Positions 1-9,810 of a stretch of 64,000 nt of DNA are shown piece after piece (within the stretch, counting starts at the first letter, position 1; every line of letters starts with the position of its first letter). The position numbers and the translations under genes are program-made. Origin of the DNA: Ustilago trichophora (lineage: Eukaryota > Basidiomycota > Ustilaginomycetes > Ustilaginales > Ustilaginaceae); NCBI GenBank assembly GCA_900323505.1, contig OOIN01000014.1, positions 124,001-188,000 of the forward strand, given 5' to 3'. The notes below the pieces were generated by a model. The model did no database searches and was not told where the DNA came from. It worked only from the letters and a program-made list of their open reading frames with translations.

Positions 1-3000
1 GAGCTGACCAAGCAAAAGTATAAAGAGTCGCTCTCCGAGATCAGCGACCTCAACACCCAACTTACTGAGATAAAGCTCAACGGCGGTCTGCCCTCGCATC
101 TCGAGCCCAACTCGTTCCAGCTTGATAAGGACTCTGGCGACGATGAACAGCTCGAAGTCCTCGACTCACAGGGGGACGAAAACCAACCGCCGCAGACTCC
201 CGGACGCGGCAGCAACCTCCAGCAGCGAGGGCTTTCAAATCGTCGTCCTGGCAGCCTGCTCATCGACACCACCAACCGACAGACGCCTAGTCCCTCCAGT
301 CGTCTCACCCGCCGCTCTTCGGCTTCTTTTTTAGGCTACAACAAGAGCGACGGTACGAGGTCCACAGGGATCTCACCGCTCGCTCACGGTCGCACACGAT
401 CGATTTCGCAGTCTTCCTCGCTGGACTTTGCCTCGGCCTTGCCGTCGCAGCTGTCGCAGACGAGGGGGCCAAGGCCGCTGTCGTTGACTGGCTCCGTTCC
501 GCCCTCGCCTACGCTCAAGGCATTCGAGCCTGATTCGGCGGCCAACTATGAACGCAAGGTGGCGTCGCTCGAAAAGGAGACGATGCGATTGCAGGAGGCG
601 CTCAAGGATCGTGATGATGAGATTCGGGCGCTTGAGACGACGTTGCGTAGCCGAAGACAGTCGTCGGTGCCCTCTGCCGGCGTGTCACCGTCCAAGGTGG
701 AACATGGGGCTTCGTCGGATAGTGCAATAGCACGTGGAGACGAGGGAGAGCAGATGCTACTCGCACCTGCTCATCCTGCCGCTAATGGGGTTGAATCGGG
801 CGCGCTCACTCCTGCTACAGAGAAAGAGCTTGAGGCTATCCGACGTGTCATGGCAGAGAATGCACCCAGTGGTGAGGGAGCAGCCGACTCGAACGGTACC
901 CAGATGCTGGACGACCTCATGCGATCCATGGCCCGCAAGGAGACACAGCACCGCGAGACAGTCGAAAGCATGTCATCCGAGCTTGCTTCGCTCCGAAAGC
1001 AGAACGAGACGCTCGAGGCGCTGTCGAGGGACCAGATGGCCAACATGTCGCTCGAGATCGAGGAGCTGCGTGCTCAGCTTGCTGCCAAGTCGGTGGCAGA
1101 TGCCGAGGTTCCCAAATCCAGCGCGAGCGGGCGCAGTCTTGCTGACGAACTCAACGCCGCTTCGGTCGCAGAGCACAACGAGGCCCATGCTGCTGCTCAG
1201 GCTGAACTCGAACGTCTCAAGGAGCAACACGCCGCTGCGATCGACTCTCTCAAGCAAGAACACGAAAGCAGCCTGCAGAAGCTGGCGCAGCAGCATGCTG
1301 AGAGCTTGAGTAAGGTCGAGGCATCCACCAGCTCCAGATCGATTTCTGATGGTGATGTTGAGGATGGAACCGACCACGCTGACATGCTGGCGCAGGTCAA
1401 GGCGGGGCATGCTCAAGAGCTCGCCAAGCTTAAGGAAGACGCGAATCTGAGCCTGTCCAAGGCGCTCGAGGCACAAGCTGCTCAGCATCAGAGCATCGTC
1501 GCTGAGCACACTGCCAAGCTGGTCAGCGGGGATGTCGAGTCGAAGCGGACCCTCGAAGCTGCTAAACAGGAGCACAATGCCCAGGTGGAAGCTTTGCGAG
1601 ATAGCCACTCCAAGGCTCTGCAAGAGCTCAAGATGGAGCTTGAGGCCCAACATCTATCAGCTTTGTCTGTAGCAGCACATGAGGCCGAAGCTGCTGCCGC
1701 CGCCAAACATGCCGCCGAACTCGAGAAGCTGCAACAGCAGCATTCTGGCTCTGCGGCACAGTTGGAGGAGCGACTCGCTGCACTCAAGGTCGAGCACGCC
1801 AGTGTGCTGGACAAGCTCAAGTCTGAACACACCGCCAAGCTCGACCGCGCCCTTTTGGATTTGCAAATCGTCAGCAGCGACCGAGACGAGACTCGCCATG
1901 CCTACGAGGAGCTGCACGCCAAGCACCAGGATCTGCTCGCCAAGATCGATATCGATCCCCACGAGGTAGAGACACTGCGAGCCGAATTGAACGATACCAG
2001 CGATGCGCTGGTGACGCTCGAAGCTGCCTTGACCGAAACGCAGGAAGAACGTGACCAGCTGCTGATCGAAATCGAGACCATCCGACAAGAGTCGGAGCTA
2101 CAGCAGCAGGATGCGTCGATCGTCTCGAACGGTAGTGTCGCGCGCAATGCGGCTACACCTAGTCCCGCCGATGCGGCGCTGAAGCGAGAATTGGAGTCTC
2201 ATAAGTCGATGCTGTCCAAGACGAGGGGAGACATGACCAAGCTCAAAGCGGAATTGCAGGCAGCGCGGGACGAGTGTATGCGTCACGAGCAGTCGGTCAA
2301 GGATTTGCAGCTGCGTCTGGCCACCTCGGAGACGAGGTCGGTGCGTTCGCATGGCAGTGGTAGTTTTGGGCAACTGAGTCAGAGCGAACACGATGCTGCG
2401 GCTACTGCTGCCGCGCTGACCAATGGAGCACGTTCGTCGATCAACGGTCGACGCACTTCGGATTACGAGCTCAACACGCTGGATCTGCGCAATCACCGTC
2501 CTAGCTTGGGCTCTGTCAAGCCTCCCCCACCGACCCCTCCGCCCAACATGCCTCCCCCGCCGACACCTGCCGGAGCTGCCCCTGGTCGCAGCTCAGCCGG
2601 CATCCGTACCTCGACTTCTTCGGCGATGACCCGCCCCGAATCCCCCGCCAACGTTGGCGCAGGCATGATGACCCGATCCTCCTCCATGACTTCTGTCCAC
2701 TCGCCCGCCGGCCACATGATGGGCGCTGGTCCCGCCCCCGACGTGAAACTTACACGTCTGCTCTCCGAACAAGCCGAAGAGATAAAAAATCTGGCCAAGC
2801 AGCTCAATCACTGTGAAGCCGACCTGCAGGCCAATATTGATCTGGTGGCAACGCTGGAAGCAGCGCTCAACGACAGTGAGCGCAACTTGCGCAAGAGCCG
2901 AGTGCAGTTGGCTGAGGTAACACGGGAGAGGGAGAGATATGCGAGCGAAGCCAACGCGATGCGTGCGCAGCTGAATACGGCGCAGAGCGAGGTGGAGAAC

Positions 3001-3147
3001 GTGCGGAATAGCGTCATGCTGGAAAAGCAAGGGTATGAGAGTAAGATTGAGGAAGAGAGACAGGCGAAAGAGAGAGCGAGGAAGGCGTTGGAGGCGAGGC
3101 TGGAGGAGGTGAGCAAGCGCAAGAGTAACAAGTTGTTCTGCTTGTGA
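1..3147 (+). CDS. C-terminal part of a long coiled-coil protein, possibly a kinesin-family tail (5' end outside window)
   Basis: The reading frame is open from the first base, so the gene starts upstream; about 1048 residues are visible, ending at TGA 3145-3147. The visible part has a Ser/Pro-rich stretch (about residues 60-170), then long Ala/Glu/Lys/Gln-rich heptad-like segments over about 180-740 (repeated pattern of KxEH/QEH spacing, typical coiled coil), a proline cluster of PPPPTPPP type near residues 841-860, and a second coiled coil up to a short basic end, KRKSNKLFCL. The order coiled coil, low complexity, coiled coil and a basic C-terminus ending in Phe-Cys-x reminds me of fungal kinesin-like proteins of the KIF4/KIF21 type, but the motor domain is not in the window, so this is inference only. 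A myosin- or golgin-like coiled-coil protein is the alternative. The ORF itself is certain. Confidence 0.85.
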   Translation, partial: ELTKQKYKESLSEISDLNTQLTEIKLNGGLPSHLEPNSFQLDKDSGDDEQLEVLDSQGDENQPPQTPGRGSNLQQRGLSNRRPGSLLIDTTNRQTPSPSSRLTRRSSASFLGYNKSDGTRSTGISPLAHGRTRSISQSSSLDFASALPSQLSQTRGPRPLSLTGSVPPSPTLKAFEPDSAANYERKVASLEKETMRLQEALKDRDDEIRALETTLRSRRQSSVPSAGVSPSKVEHGASSDSAIARGDEGEQMLLAPAHPAANGVESGALTPATEKELEAIRRVMAENAPSGEGAADSNGTQMLDDLMRSMARKETQHRETVESMSSELASLRKQNETLEALSRDQMANMSLEIEELRAQLAAKSVADAEVPKSSASGRSLADELNAASVAEHNEAHAAAQAELERLKEQHAAAIDSLKQEHESSLQKLAQQHAESLSKVEASTSSRSISDGDVEDGTDHADMLAQVKAGHAQELAKLKEDANLSLSKALEAQAAQHQSIVAEHTAKLVSGDVESKRTLEAAKQEHNAQVEALRDSHSKALQELKMELEAQHLSALSVAAHEAEAAAAAKHAAELEKLQQQHSGSAAQLEERLAALKVEHASVLDKLKSEHTAKLDRALLDLQIVSSDRDETRHAYEELHAKHQDLLAKIDIDPHEVETLRAELNDTSDALVTLEAALTETQEERDQLLIEIETIRQESELQQQDASIVSNGSVARNAATPSPADAALKRELESHKSMLSKTRGDMTKLKAELQAARDECMRHEQSVKDLQLRLATSETRSVRSHGSGSFGQLSQSEHDAAATAAALTNGARSSINGRRTSDYELNTLDLRNHRPSLGSVKPPPPTPPPNMPPPPTPAGAAPGRSSAGIRTSTSSAMTRPESPANVGAGMMTRSSSMTSVHSPAGHMMGAGPAPDVKLTRLLSEQAEEIKNLAKQLNHCEADLQANIDLVATLEAALNDSERNLRKSRVQLAEVTRERERYASEANAMRAQLNTAQSEVENVRNSVMLEKQGYESKIEEERQAKERARKALEARLEEVSKRKSNKLFCL

Positions 3148-4366
3148 GACGAAGATGGATTGAGGACTAGGCCGAAGTTAGTGGAAAGTTATTGTTAAGG
3201 GATTCCAATTGAGAAGCGGTCTTGACACGCATTTGATGCTCAGTCTAGTCATTTGTACATCAACATGGTTCTATGCTCTCTTTGCGATTGCATTTTGTGG
3301 TTTGATATCAGCACTGTGAAAAGGCATGATGCATGGTGAGGAGCACGCTCGCTGTTTGTTGAGCGGTGTCGGCGACGTCGGTGTCAATCGATCTTGACCT
3401 GATCCACGTCCAGAAGCCCACATCAAACAATCGCACGCATCCGCTAAGGAGGCTGGTTAGCTATCCGAGAAAAAGAGCGAGATGGAGCCCCTAAAAATTG
3501 AAAAAAAAAGAATTAAAATTTAAAAAAGAGATTTTTTTTTTTACTGGGATCCGCTGGCAAGTGTATGAGTGAGTGAGTGTGTGTGTGTTGGAATGCAACC
3601 CGAGACGGGCGAATCACGCGGTATTTTTGGCAGCGCTGTTTTGTTGCTTGGGAGCGGAGTTGATATTTTACGCTAAAGACACACAGACACACACACAATG
3701 TGCACAGCAGCACAGCGCAGCACAGCGCAGCACAGCACAGCACTGGACTGCACTGCATGCTCGTCGCCGATCCGACACGGACTCACAGACACGAACACGC
3801 AGAGCCCTCAGATCGATCGAACCAGGTTTGTACTATAACACTGGTCTCGCCCCCAACCTCAGTCGTCTCTACTGCACAGTGCCACGCTTGCTCTTGTTGC
3901 TGAGTGATGTCGGAAAGAGATCCGATAAAGTGCAAAGAGAGAGGGAGAGAGTGTGTGTATGTGTTTGTGTGTGTGTGTGTACAGTATGTGTGTCTGGGAT
4001 TCGGCAGTGCCGAGATGGTACTGTATAGAGTATTTGGCTCGGCAATTCTTTCCTTTCTTTTTGGCTGGCAGTGTGATCTTGGAGGAAAGTCAGAGGGGAT
4101 CTACGTTGAATGCGATTTGGCAATTTTACTATTTCTCCACACCACACAAAAACTCCATCCATCATCATCATCATCGTCATCATCATCTTCCTACTCGTCG
4201 TCTTTGGGGTCGCTCCATCATCCATTGTCGCATCACGCTCTTTCCATCCGGTTCGCTTTCACACTCATCAACTGCGGACGATTAACACAGAGCAGCAAAC
4301 TTGCGTTCACTCTCCTATCGACGACGACAAGTCATCTTCTGCATCCATCTAGCTTCGTGAACAAAA
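3148..4366. other. Intergenic: 3' region of coiled-coil gene and SHO1 promoter
   Basis: No convincing coding sequence. It holds A/T runs (3500-3541), an imperfect CAGCACAGCG tandem tract (3701-3745), a TG-rich tract (3953-3990) and a CAT/ATC trinucleotide tract (about 4155-4190) just upstream of SHO1. A TACTGTA motif lies at 4019-4025. Short ORFs here follow the simple repeats and are not supported. Confidence 0.6.
3701..3745. repeat. CAGCACAGCG-type short tandem repeat
   Basis: The strand reads as repeated CAGCACAGCG / CAGCACAG units for about 45 bases. It lies in the non-coding region before SHO1 and is probably a microsatellite. Confidence 0.7.
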
Positions 4367-5475
4367 ATGGCTGGCAAACGTGGTGGTGGCGGAGGACTCG
4401 ATGTCGGGTAAGTGCTATTTACTTCATCCACGAGTAAGGTACAAATCTACTAACACTATCACACCTCCATCTTGACATCTTGGACTCTGCTAGGCTCATC
4501 TTTGCCCACAAGATCCTCACCGTCCTCTTCCTACTCAGCACCGTCGGATGGATCGTCGCCTTCATCGGTCAATGTGCCGCTGAAGCCGGCTCGGGTGGCC
4601 GTCAGGGCGTGCTCTGGTTCGCCATCTTCCTCCAGCTCTTCCTCATTGTCGCCAAATACCTCGGCGTCATGACCGACTCGCTCTCCACCTCTCGACTCCA
4701 ACTTACCACCTTTACCGCCGTTGCCCTCGTTTTCAGCGTCATTGGCATCAACTCGGGCATCTACTCCAACAACTCTGCCGAAGAGGCCGTTGCTGCCGGA
4801 TGGTTCCTTATCACGCTCACCAACATTGTCTGGCTCCTCTTCCTCACCACCGAGGAGGACTCTCCCCTCTATCCCATCGTCAACATTGCCAACGACGGCG
4901 TTACACCTCCTGCAGCACGCGCCAGTGCGAGGTACAACGGTGGAGGTGCCGCTGGTGGTCAATCCATGAGAATGGCCGGTGGTTCCGGTGGTGGAATTGG
5001 TGGTTACGGTGCCGGTAACGGAAGCGCCTACTCTGGCGGTTTCCAGGGAGGTGCAGGATACCAACCCGCCTATGGCAACAGCCCTTCCGCAGCTGACATC
5101 ACCACTGCCAACGGAACCGGTCTCGGTGCACCCAAACTTTCCTCTGCCTCCATCCGAAGCCGTGGCGCCGCAGCAGACCCAGCAGCTCCAACCTCGGCAG
5201 GTCTCAGCCAAGACGCCGCTCCCAGCGTAGCTTCCCACGGCGCTCCCGCAAGCCCAGCTCTCGCAGCTGGCAACAAGGGCAGCGACCTCCCAGATTACGG
5301 CTACAAGGCACGCGCCCTCTACGCTTACCAGGCCAACGCCGATGACCCTACCGAGATCAGCTTCAGCAAGGGAGAGGTGCTCGATATCGTTGACAACTCG
5401 GGCAAATGGTGGCAGGCGAGGAAGAGTAATGGCGAAACGGGCATTGTGCCTAGTAACTATATGCAGTTGCTCTAA
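4367..5475 (+). CDS. SHO1: High-osmolarity signalling protein Sho1 (membrane osmosensor/SH3 adaptor)
   Basis: Two exons, 4367-4407 and 4494-5475; intron 4408-4493 has a GTAAGT donor, a CTAAC branch site and a TAG acceptor. The splice joins MAGKRGGGGGLDVG to LIFAHKILT and gives 340 residues. The N-terminal half has four hydrophobic segments (about 17-37, 50-68, 78-97 and 106-125), then a Gly/Ser/Ala-rich linker, then a C-terminal SH3 domain (about 281-340) with ALYAY, the WW pair in GKWWQAR and the GIVPSNYMQLL end. This is exactly the Sho1 layout. In fungi Sho1 sits in the plasma membrane and links osmotic and surface signals to the HOG and invasive-growth MAPK pathways through Pbs2 and Ste11; in smuts it contributes to plant-surface sensing (family knowledge). 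Identification is secure. Confidence 0.95.
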
Positions 5476-6296
5476 AAAAAAACAAGAAAAAGGCTTCACA
5501 ACAACAAGATTCCGTCGATACCCCCTCGCCTCCAAGTCCTTGAACCTAGGCTCTGCCTTTTCGCAGGAGCAAGTTGCTCTTTCATTTTCCCTGGAATTCG
5601 AACCCTATCTTCTTGCCCGCACACTCTTTCCTCTCTTCCTCTCTCTCCGCTCCACAAAAACAAGATGCAAAGCGCTTGCTAGCCCAATTTGACCTTTGCA
5701 GTCTCTACACGCTCTCTCTTCTGATGTTTCTCGTACCTTTTCTTCTTCGACCACCTCTACTGTGCCGCTCTCTTGTTCGTTGATCGCTCATCGAGTTGTT
5801 TATTGTGTAAATCATTGTTCTTCTTTTGTCTTTGTTGATCGGTCATCTTGTGCTTTGTGCTTTGTGTGGGTGTGTGTGGTATACTGTACTTTTTTTTGGA
5901 TTCAGAGCGGTGAGGATGGGGGAAGGTTGTTGAGAGAATTTTCTCCCGCGCGAGAAATGGGTTTATTTTCTCGGAAGACGGAAGCGTTGCCGATTTTTGG
6001 CTTCGCGGAAGAAGCAAAAGAAGAATTGCTGGACGATTTGACTCCATCCTTAACAACTTTCTCGGACATCATCATCGTTTCTCTACTCCTCAAACCGCCC
6101 TTTCTGTTCCTCTGCAACGGCCTCTGCCTGAACAGCCGTGACTATTTATTTTGCATCCGACAGGATAATCCAGGCATTTGCATCTCATTTATCAGCGCTC
6201 GCTTTGTGCGACTTTAAGCAGCACCCACGCATATCAATTCTCGCACCCACCGCAGCACCTCGACAAAGCTCAAATTCCAGTAAGGGGAACTGCAGA
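5476..6296. other. Intergenic: SHO1 3' region and mL43 promoter
   Basis: Pyrimidine-rich stretches and several unsupported short ORFs; one TACTGTA at 5882-5888. No gene recognised. Confidence 0.55.
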
Positions 6297-6785
6297 ATGT
6301 CGTACCTGAAACAGTTCACAAAGATTCTTCGAGGCTCCTTAACCGCCTCCCCCTCATCTGCCTCTGGCGGTTCTACCGGCACATTTCATTTACCTTTGCG
6401 CAAACTCGTGCTACGATATTCTCAACACAACCCGTCCTCCTCTGGTCTCCGTAGCTTCTTGCTCTCATCCAAATTTTCCTCTTTAACCCAGACCTACCCT
6501 ACTGTGGAATTCGTGGTCGATCAAGCAGGTCGCGAGAAACATCCCCTCGTAACCGGATTCTACGCCCAACCAGGAGGTGTAAAGGCCAACCAAGGCGAAA
6601 ATCAGAGGAGAAAGGATATCAACTTGGCCAATCTCGATGCAAATCAGGTAGAGGCAAAGATCAAACAAGTCGTAGAGAGCAGTGGGAACAAGATCAAGGC
6701 CCTCAAGAGGAGACCTGTGGTTAGTAAAAGTGAGGCTGCGAGAGGCGTTTGGTCCCAATTGCATGATAAGCCGGTCGATATTTAG
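6297..6785 (+). CDS. MRPL51: Mitochondrial large-subunit ribosomal protein mL43 (yeast MRPL51 family)
   Basis: Single exon, 162 residues from ATG 6297. After a short Ser-rich leader the protein reads LRKLVLRYSQHNPSSSGLR, then a stretch leading to YPTVEFVVDQ and HPLVTGFY, which is the L51/S25/CI-B8 thioredoxin-like fold of mL43: an N-terminal KLVxxYxxxxxSSxGxRxF block and a central hydrophobic strand. It is a component of the mitochondrial 54S ribosomal subunit. The frame is open upstream of 6297, but no conserved sequence lies there, and MSYLKQF matches a usual start. The Lys-rich C-terminal half (VEAKIKQVVESSGNKIKALKR) is typical of fungal members. Confidence 0.85.
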   Translation: MSYLKQFTKILRGSLTASPSSASGGSTGTFHLPLRKLVLRYSQHNPSSSGLRSFLLSSKFSSLTQTYPTVEFVVDQAGREKHPLVTGFYAQPGGVKANQGENQRRKDINLANLDANQVEAKIKQVVESSGNKIKALKRRPVVSKSEAARGVWSQLHDKPVDI

Positions 6786-7801
6786 GTCCGGTCCGACGCC
6801 AATATATAAATACATTTTAGCAGCTCTACGATGGAGCTTTCAACTTGCTCGCACATACTGTAACATCACATCACATGCATCCGAAACTTCAGGTGTCTCT
6901 TTCTTTTTTTGCATAAGTAGGAGCGTCGTCTTCGTATTGGGCGTGCAGGCACGACAGGAACGTGATAACGTCACTACTGTAGCACCTGTGATGATGTAGT
7001 TTCCTTGACCTTTGCAACTTTGAGGAGAAGGACCGGAGCGGCCTTTCCGCATTTCAGCATGGATATTTCGGCTTGCCACTAACCATCACAAGCAACGTTG
7101 GTGCAGCAATTTGGATAGACCAGACTATGAGACCTTTGTGAGAGGATAGACGGAGCACTTTTTGTACCACTTTCAAAAAGCTCATATGTCCATTGACGAT
7201 GCTGATGGTGTGAAGAAAGCACTGTGATGCACTTTTGCAGTGTATTCACTTTTTCGAGAATGTCGAGGCCGTACGGCGATGAGACAAAGCGCGTAGGAAA
7301 AGATTTGATCATCTCTTACTCCAGATCAATACCAATCAGGTCAAGTATGAGGTATAAAGAGACGTGATCAATGATGGCGAAGACATGCAAATTTTGCCTC
7401 GGACGAGATGTCTGATCAGGTTGGCAAGGTCAAATCTTGCAATGTTGCAACACTGTCAAAGTGACAGCCTACATTCGACCCGATCTTCAGGGTAGGACCA
7501 GCAGGGACATGGTGCGCAGATTCAGTCAGGAATCGCTCTGTCACCTGGTGAAGAAGAAGACCTATGCTGACCATGCTTTCAACCAGACATCAACGTTAAT
7601 TTCATGGCAAGGAAGGCAGTTAAGCATGTCATGCTGAATCTCGGAAAGGCTGTTCTAGTCAAATTTGTAAAAGTCACTGATACTGCACCATCACGGATAC
7701 TACATCATCACGGGTGCTACATCATCACGGAAATTATGCAAGTGACGTCAAACCACAAATGTAGATGAGAAAGATTTTGTGCTTGGGAAAGAATGGAAAG
7801 A
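6786..7801. other. Gene-poor stretch between mL43 and a secreted-protein gene
   Basis: No ORF with coding character. It contains TACTGTA motifs at 6856-6862 and 6975-6981, and a small tandem repeat at 7684-7733. Both flanking genes end here (convergent), so it should be mostly 3' sequence. Confidence 0.5.
7684..7733. repeat. Three-copy imperfect 17-18 bp tandem repeat
   Basis: The core TACATCATCACGG occurs twice in perfect form and once in a diverged form (GCACCATCACGG). It lies in non-coding DNA on the 3' side of the secreted-protein gene at 7802-8569. Confidence 0.6.
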
Positions 7802-8569
7802 CTAAGGTTTGTTTTTGGTGATGGGGCTCGCGTAAGTTAGACGGACATGAGCACTGAGAGGTTGGGCAAACAAGGCTTTTTCCTGATCCAATGTATGGCT
7901 AATTCGCCCTACCGAGACACCGCCTACGGGGATTTGGTCTCCCATCAGGTAGGTATGTTCATTGACCTTGAATGCGAGATCGTGTTTTCCTTGGTTTGGA
8001 AGATTTTTACCCCAATTAATGGTGTGTGTCCAGCCATAGCTTTGTACTGCTCCTTCGCCTGTTGCCGGATTGTGAGTGATGCCGACAAGTCTTTCAGACC
8101 ACCTGGGATTCGGTGAAGGGATGCGATAGGCGAGATAATGAAAACGGGGAGCACGAAAGACGAGCCGTCCCGAGTCAGTGCGTCCAAGAAAAGATCCCGA
8201 GAGACCCATGTTGTCAATCATGGGAGTGAGTTCGGTCTGTCTGGCAGTTGCTAGGTCGGCGTGCTCGGACGGGTGAGCGAGACGAAGAGAAGAAGAAAGT
8301 TGGGCTTGCTCTTCTTCATCGATTTTTTTTCTCGCTTCCTCCGCTTCCATCGCTTCCTTCGCCTCCTTCGCCTCCTTCGCTTCCTTCGCTTCCTTCGCTT
8401 CCTTCGCTTCCTTCGCTTCCTTCGCTTCCATCGCTTCCATCGCTTCAATCACTTCCTTTGCTTCCTTTGCTTCCATCGCTTCAATCGCTTCCACCTCCCC
8501 AGGGCTCATGGCCAAGACGGCCAACTGCGTTAGCAAAGCTGCTAGAGCTATGTAGATGAAGGTACGCAT
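7802..8569 (-). CDS. Secreted protein with EAK tripeptide repeats, effector candidate
   Basis: Single exon, 255 residues from a true ATG at 8569. Residues 1-20 form a signal peptide (MRTFIYIALAALLTQLAVLA). Residues about 27-85 are Glu-Ala-Lys/Met repeats encoded by a 9-bp unit, which would form a long charged helix. The remaining 170 residues are non-repetitive, with short Trp/Tyr-containing segments (YGWTHTINWG, RFHYLAYRIPSP), no transmembrane segment and no Cys pairs that I can see. I do not recognise the C-terminal domain. Secretion, repeats and a lineage-specific look are the usual marks of a smut effector, but this is inference. The gene next to it (9811-10919) is on the same strand and also starts with a signal peptide. 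Confidence 0.75.
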   Translation of the reverse strand: MRTFIYIALAALLTQLAVLAMSPGEVEAIEAMEAKEAKEVIEAMEAMEAKEAKEAKEAKEAKEAKEAKEAKEAMEAEEARKKIDEEEQAQLSSSLRLAHPSEHADLATARQTELTPMIDNMGLSGSFLGRTDSGRLVFRAPRFHYLAYRIPSPNPRWSERLVGITHNPATGEGAVQSYGWTHTINWGKNLPNQGKHDLAFKVNEHTYLMGDQIPVGGVSVGRISHTLDQEKALFAQPLSAHVRLTYASPITKNKP

Positions 8570-9810
8570 GGCTGAGTCGGTGACACCACAGCTAAAGTCG
8601 GGAGAAAGGATGATGTTTGAGATCCATGGTTGAGCCGAAAAGAAGCTTCTTTATGTCCTTCTTTGATTGTAGAATGGAGGGGCACTCGGAATCAGAGCTA
8701 AATCACTACAGAAGGAGCAGGGGTGGGATGGAGCAGTCAGGTCGGGCAGAGAACACAAATTTGAGCGTGTGTCCGAGGCAGTACGCTGAATCACAATGGA
8801 ACGGATGCTTTCAAAGCCAGATTCCAGCCATCACCACCACCACGCAAAGAAGCACTCTCACCCGGTAAGCCTCCCTCGTAACCTGCCGATCCCCACCGCA
8901 TAGCATGACACCACTGTCAGTGACTGCACCACCCACCAACTCGAATTGTGCCAACATTCAACGTGGCCGTGATACAGCAGAGGGACAATGAACAGCTTCA
9001 TCTCATGCTCTGCAGCTCAAAAGGTAAAAAACAGTTCTCGCATCCGACGGATCTGCACACTCCTCAGACCAACCAGAATCCCACTATGATATTGCATGGT
9101 CGCAGTGGTACTTACGATTCGACCAAATTTTCTGCGATCCTGAGCCAGCGGGTACTGTTTGTGATATTCGATAGACATTACAGAACAAAGCTCATCGGCT
9201 AGCTTCATCATCCTAAGGAAAATGGATTCCACTCAATCTGCGATGTCCCCACTCGAGTAGGATCGCCGATCGTCGTGCAACCAACTCTCCGATCCCGAAA
9301 CGACCCGGTCAACCGCAGTAAAGGCATCGCTTTGCAGTATTTCGGCGTTGGCCAACATCTGTGGGTATTCAGTGGGTCTATAGACGTTATCGTTGTGTCA
9401 ACCTGCCGTACGTGGTTCCGGGCAGCAAAAGAGGCAACAACGATAGTCCTGATATGCATACTTTGTAGGTGACCCACCGGTCGTCACACTTTCATGGCAA
9501 TTCTTGTGATTTCTCCCCTTTCGGACAATGGTCACAGAGTGGCGGTCTTTGCAAACGAAGCGGTGATACGGGTGCAGATGGGTTTTGTCGGAGAAAACTC
9601 GGTGGAAGTTTTGTATCTGTGATAGGAGGTGAGGCGAAGGGAGCTGGTTGGGTCGAAGGGTACAATGCAGGACAAAAATGCCCTGTATGACGTCGTCGCC
9701 AAGTGTCACTTCCAATCTTAGGCAATCTGATGCCACTAAACTGTACATCTTCGATTCTTTGGGAGTCGAGCAATACAATCGAACCGGTTTCACCACCTTG
9801 ACAAAGTACA
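8570..9810. other. Gene-poor stretch between two minus-strand secreted-protein genes
   Basis: This should be the promoter of the 7802-8569 gene and the 3' region of the next. On the minus strand, frames at 9398-9829 and 9492-9851 are open and partly protein-like (for example GETGSIVLLDSQRIEDV), but they overlap each other, have no recognisable domain and no consistent splice. They may be remnants of older coding DNA. I do not call a gene here. Confidence 0.4.

Noticed and set aside
4531..5535. 334-codon minus-strand open frame across SHO1
   Set aside because: It is the antisense shadow of a clearly identified, GC-biased gene.
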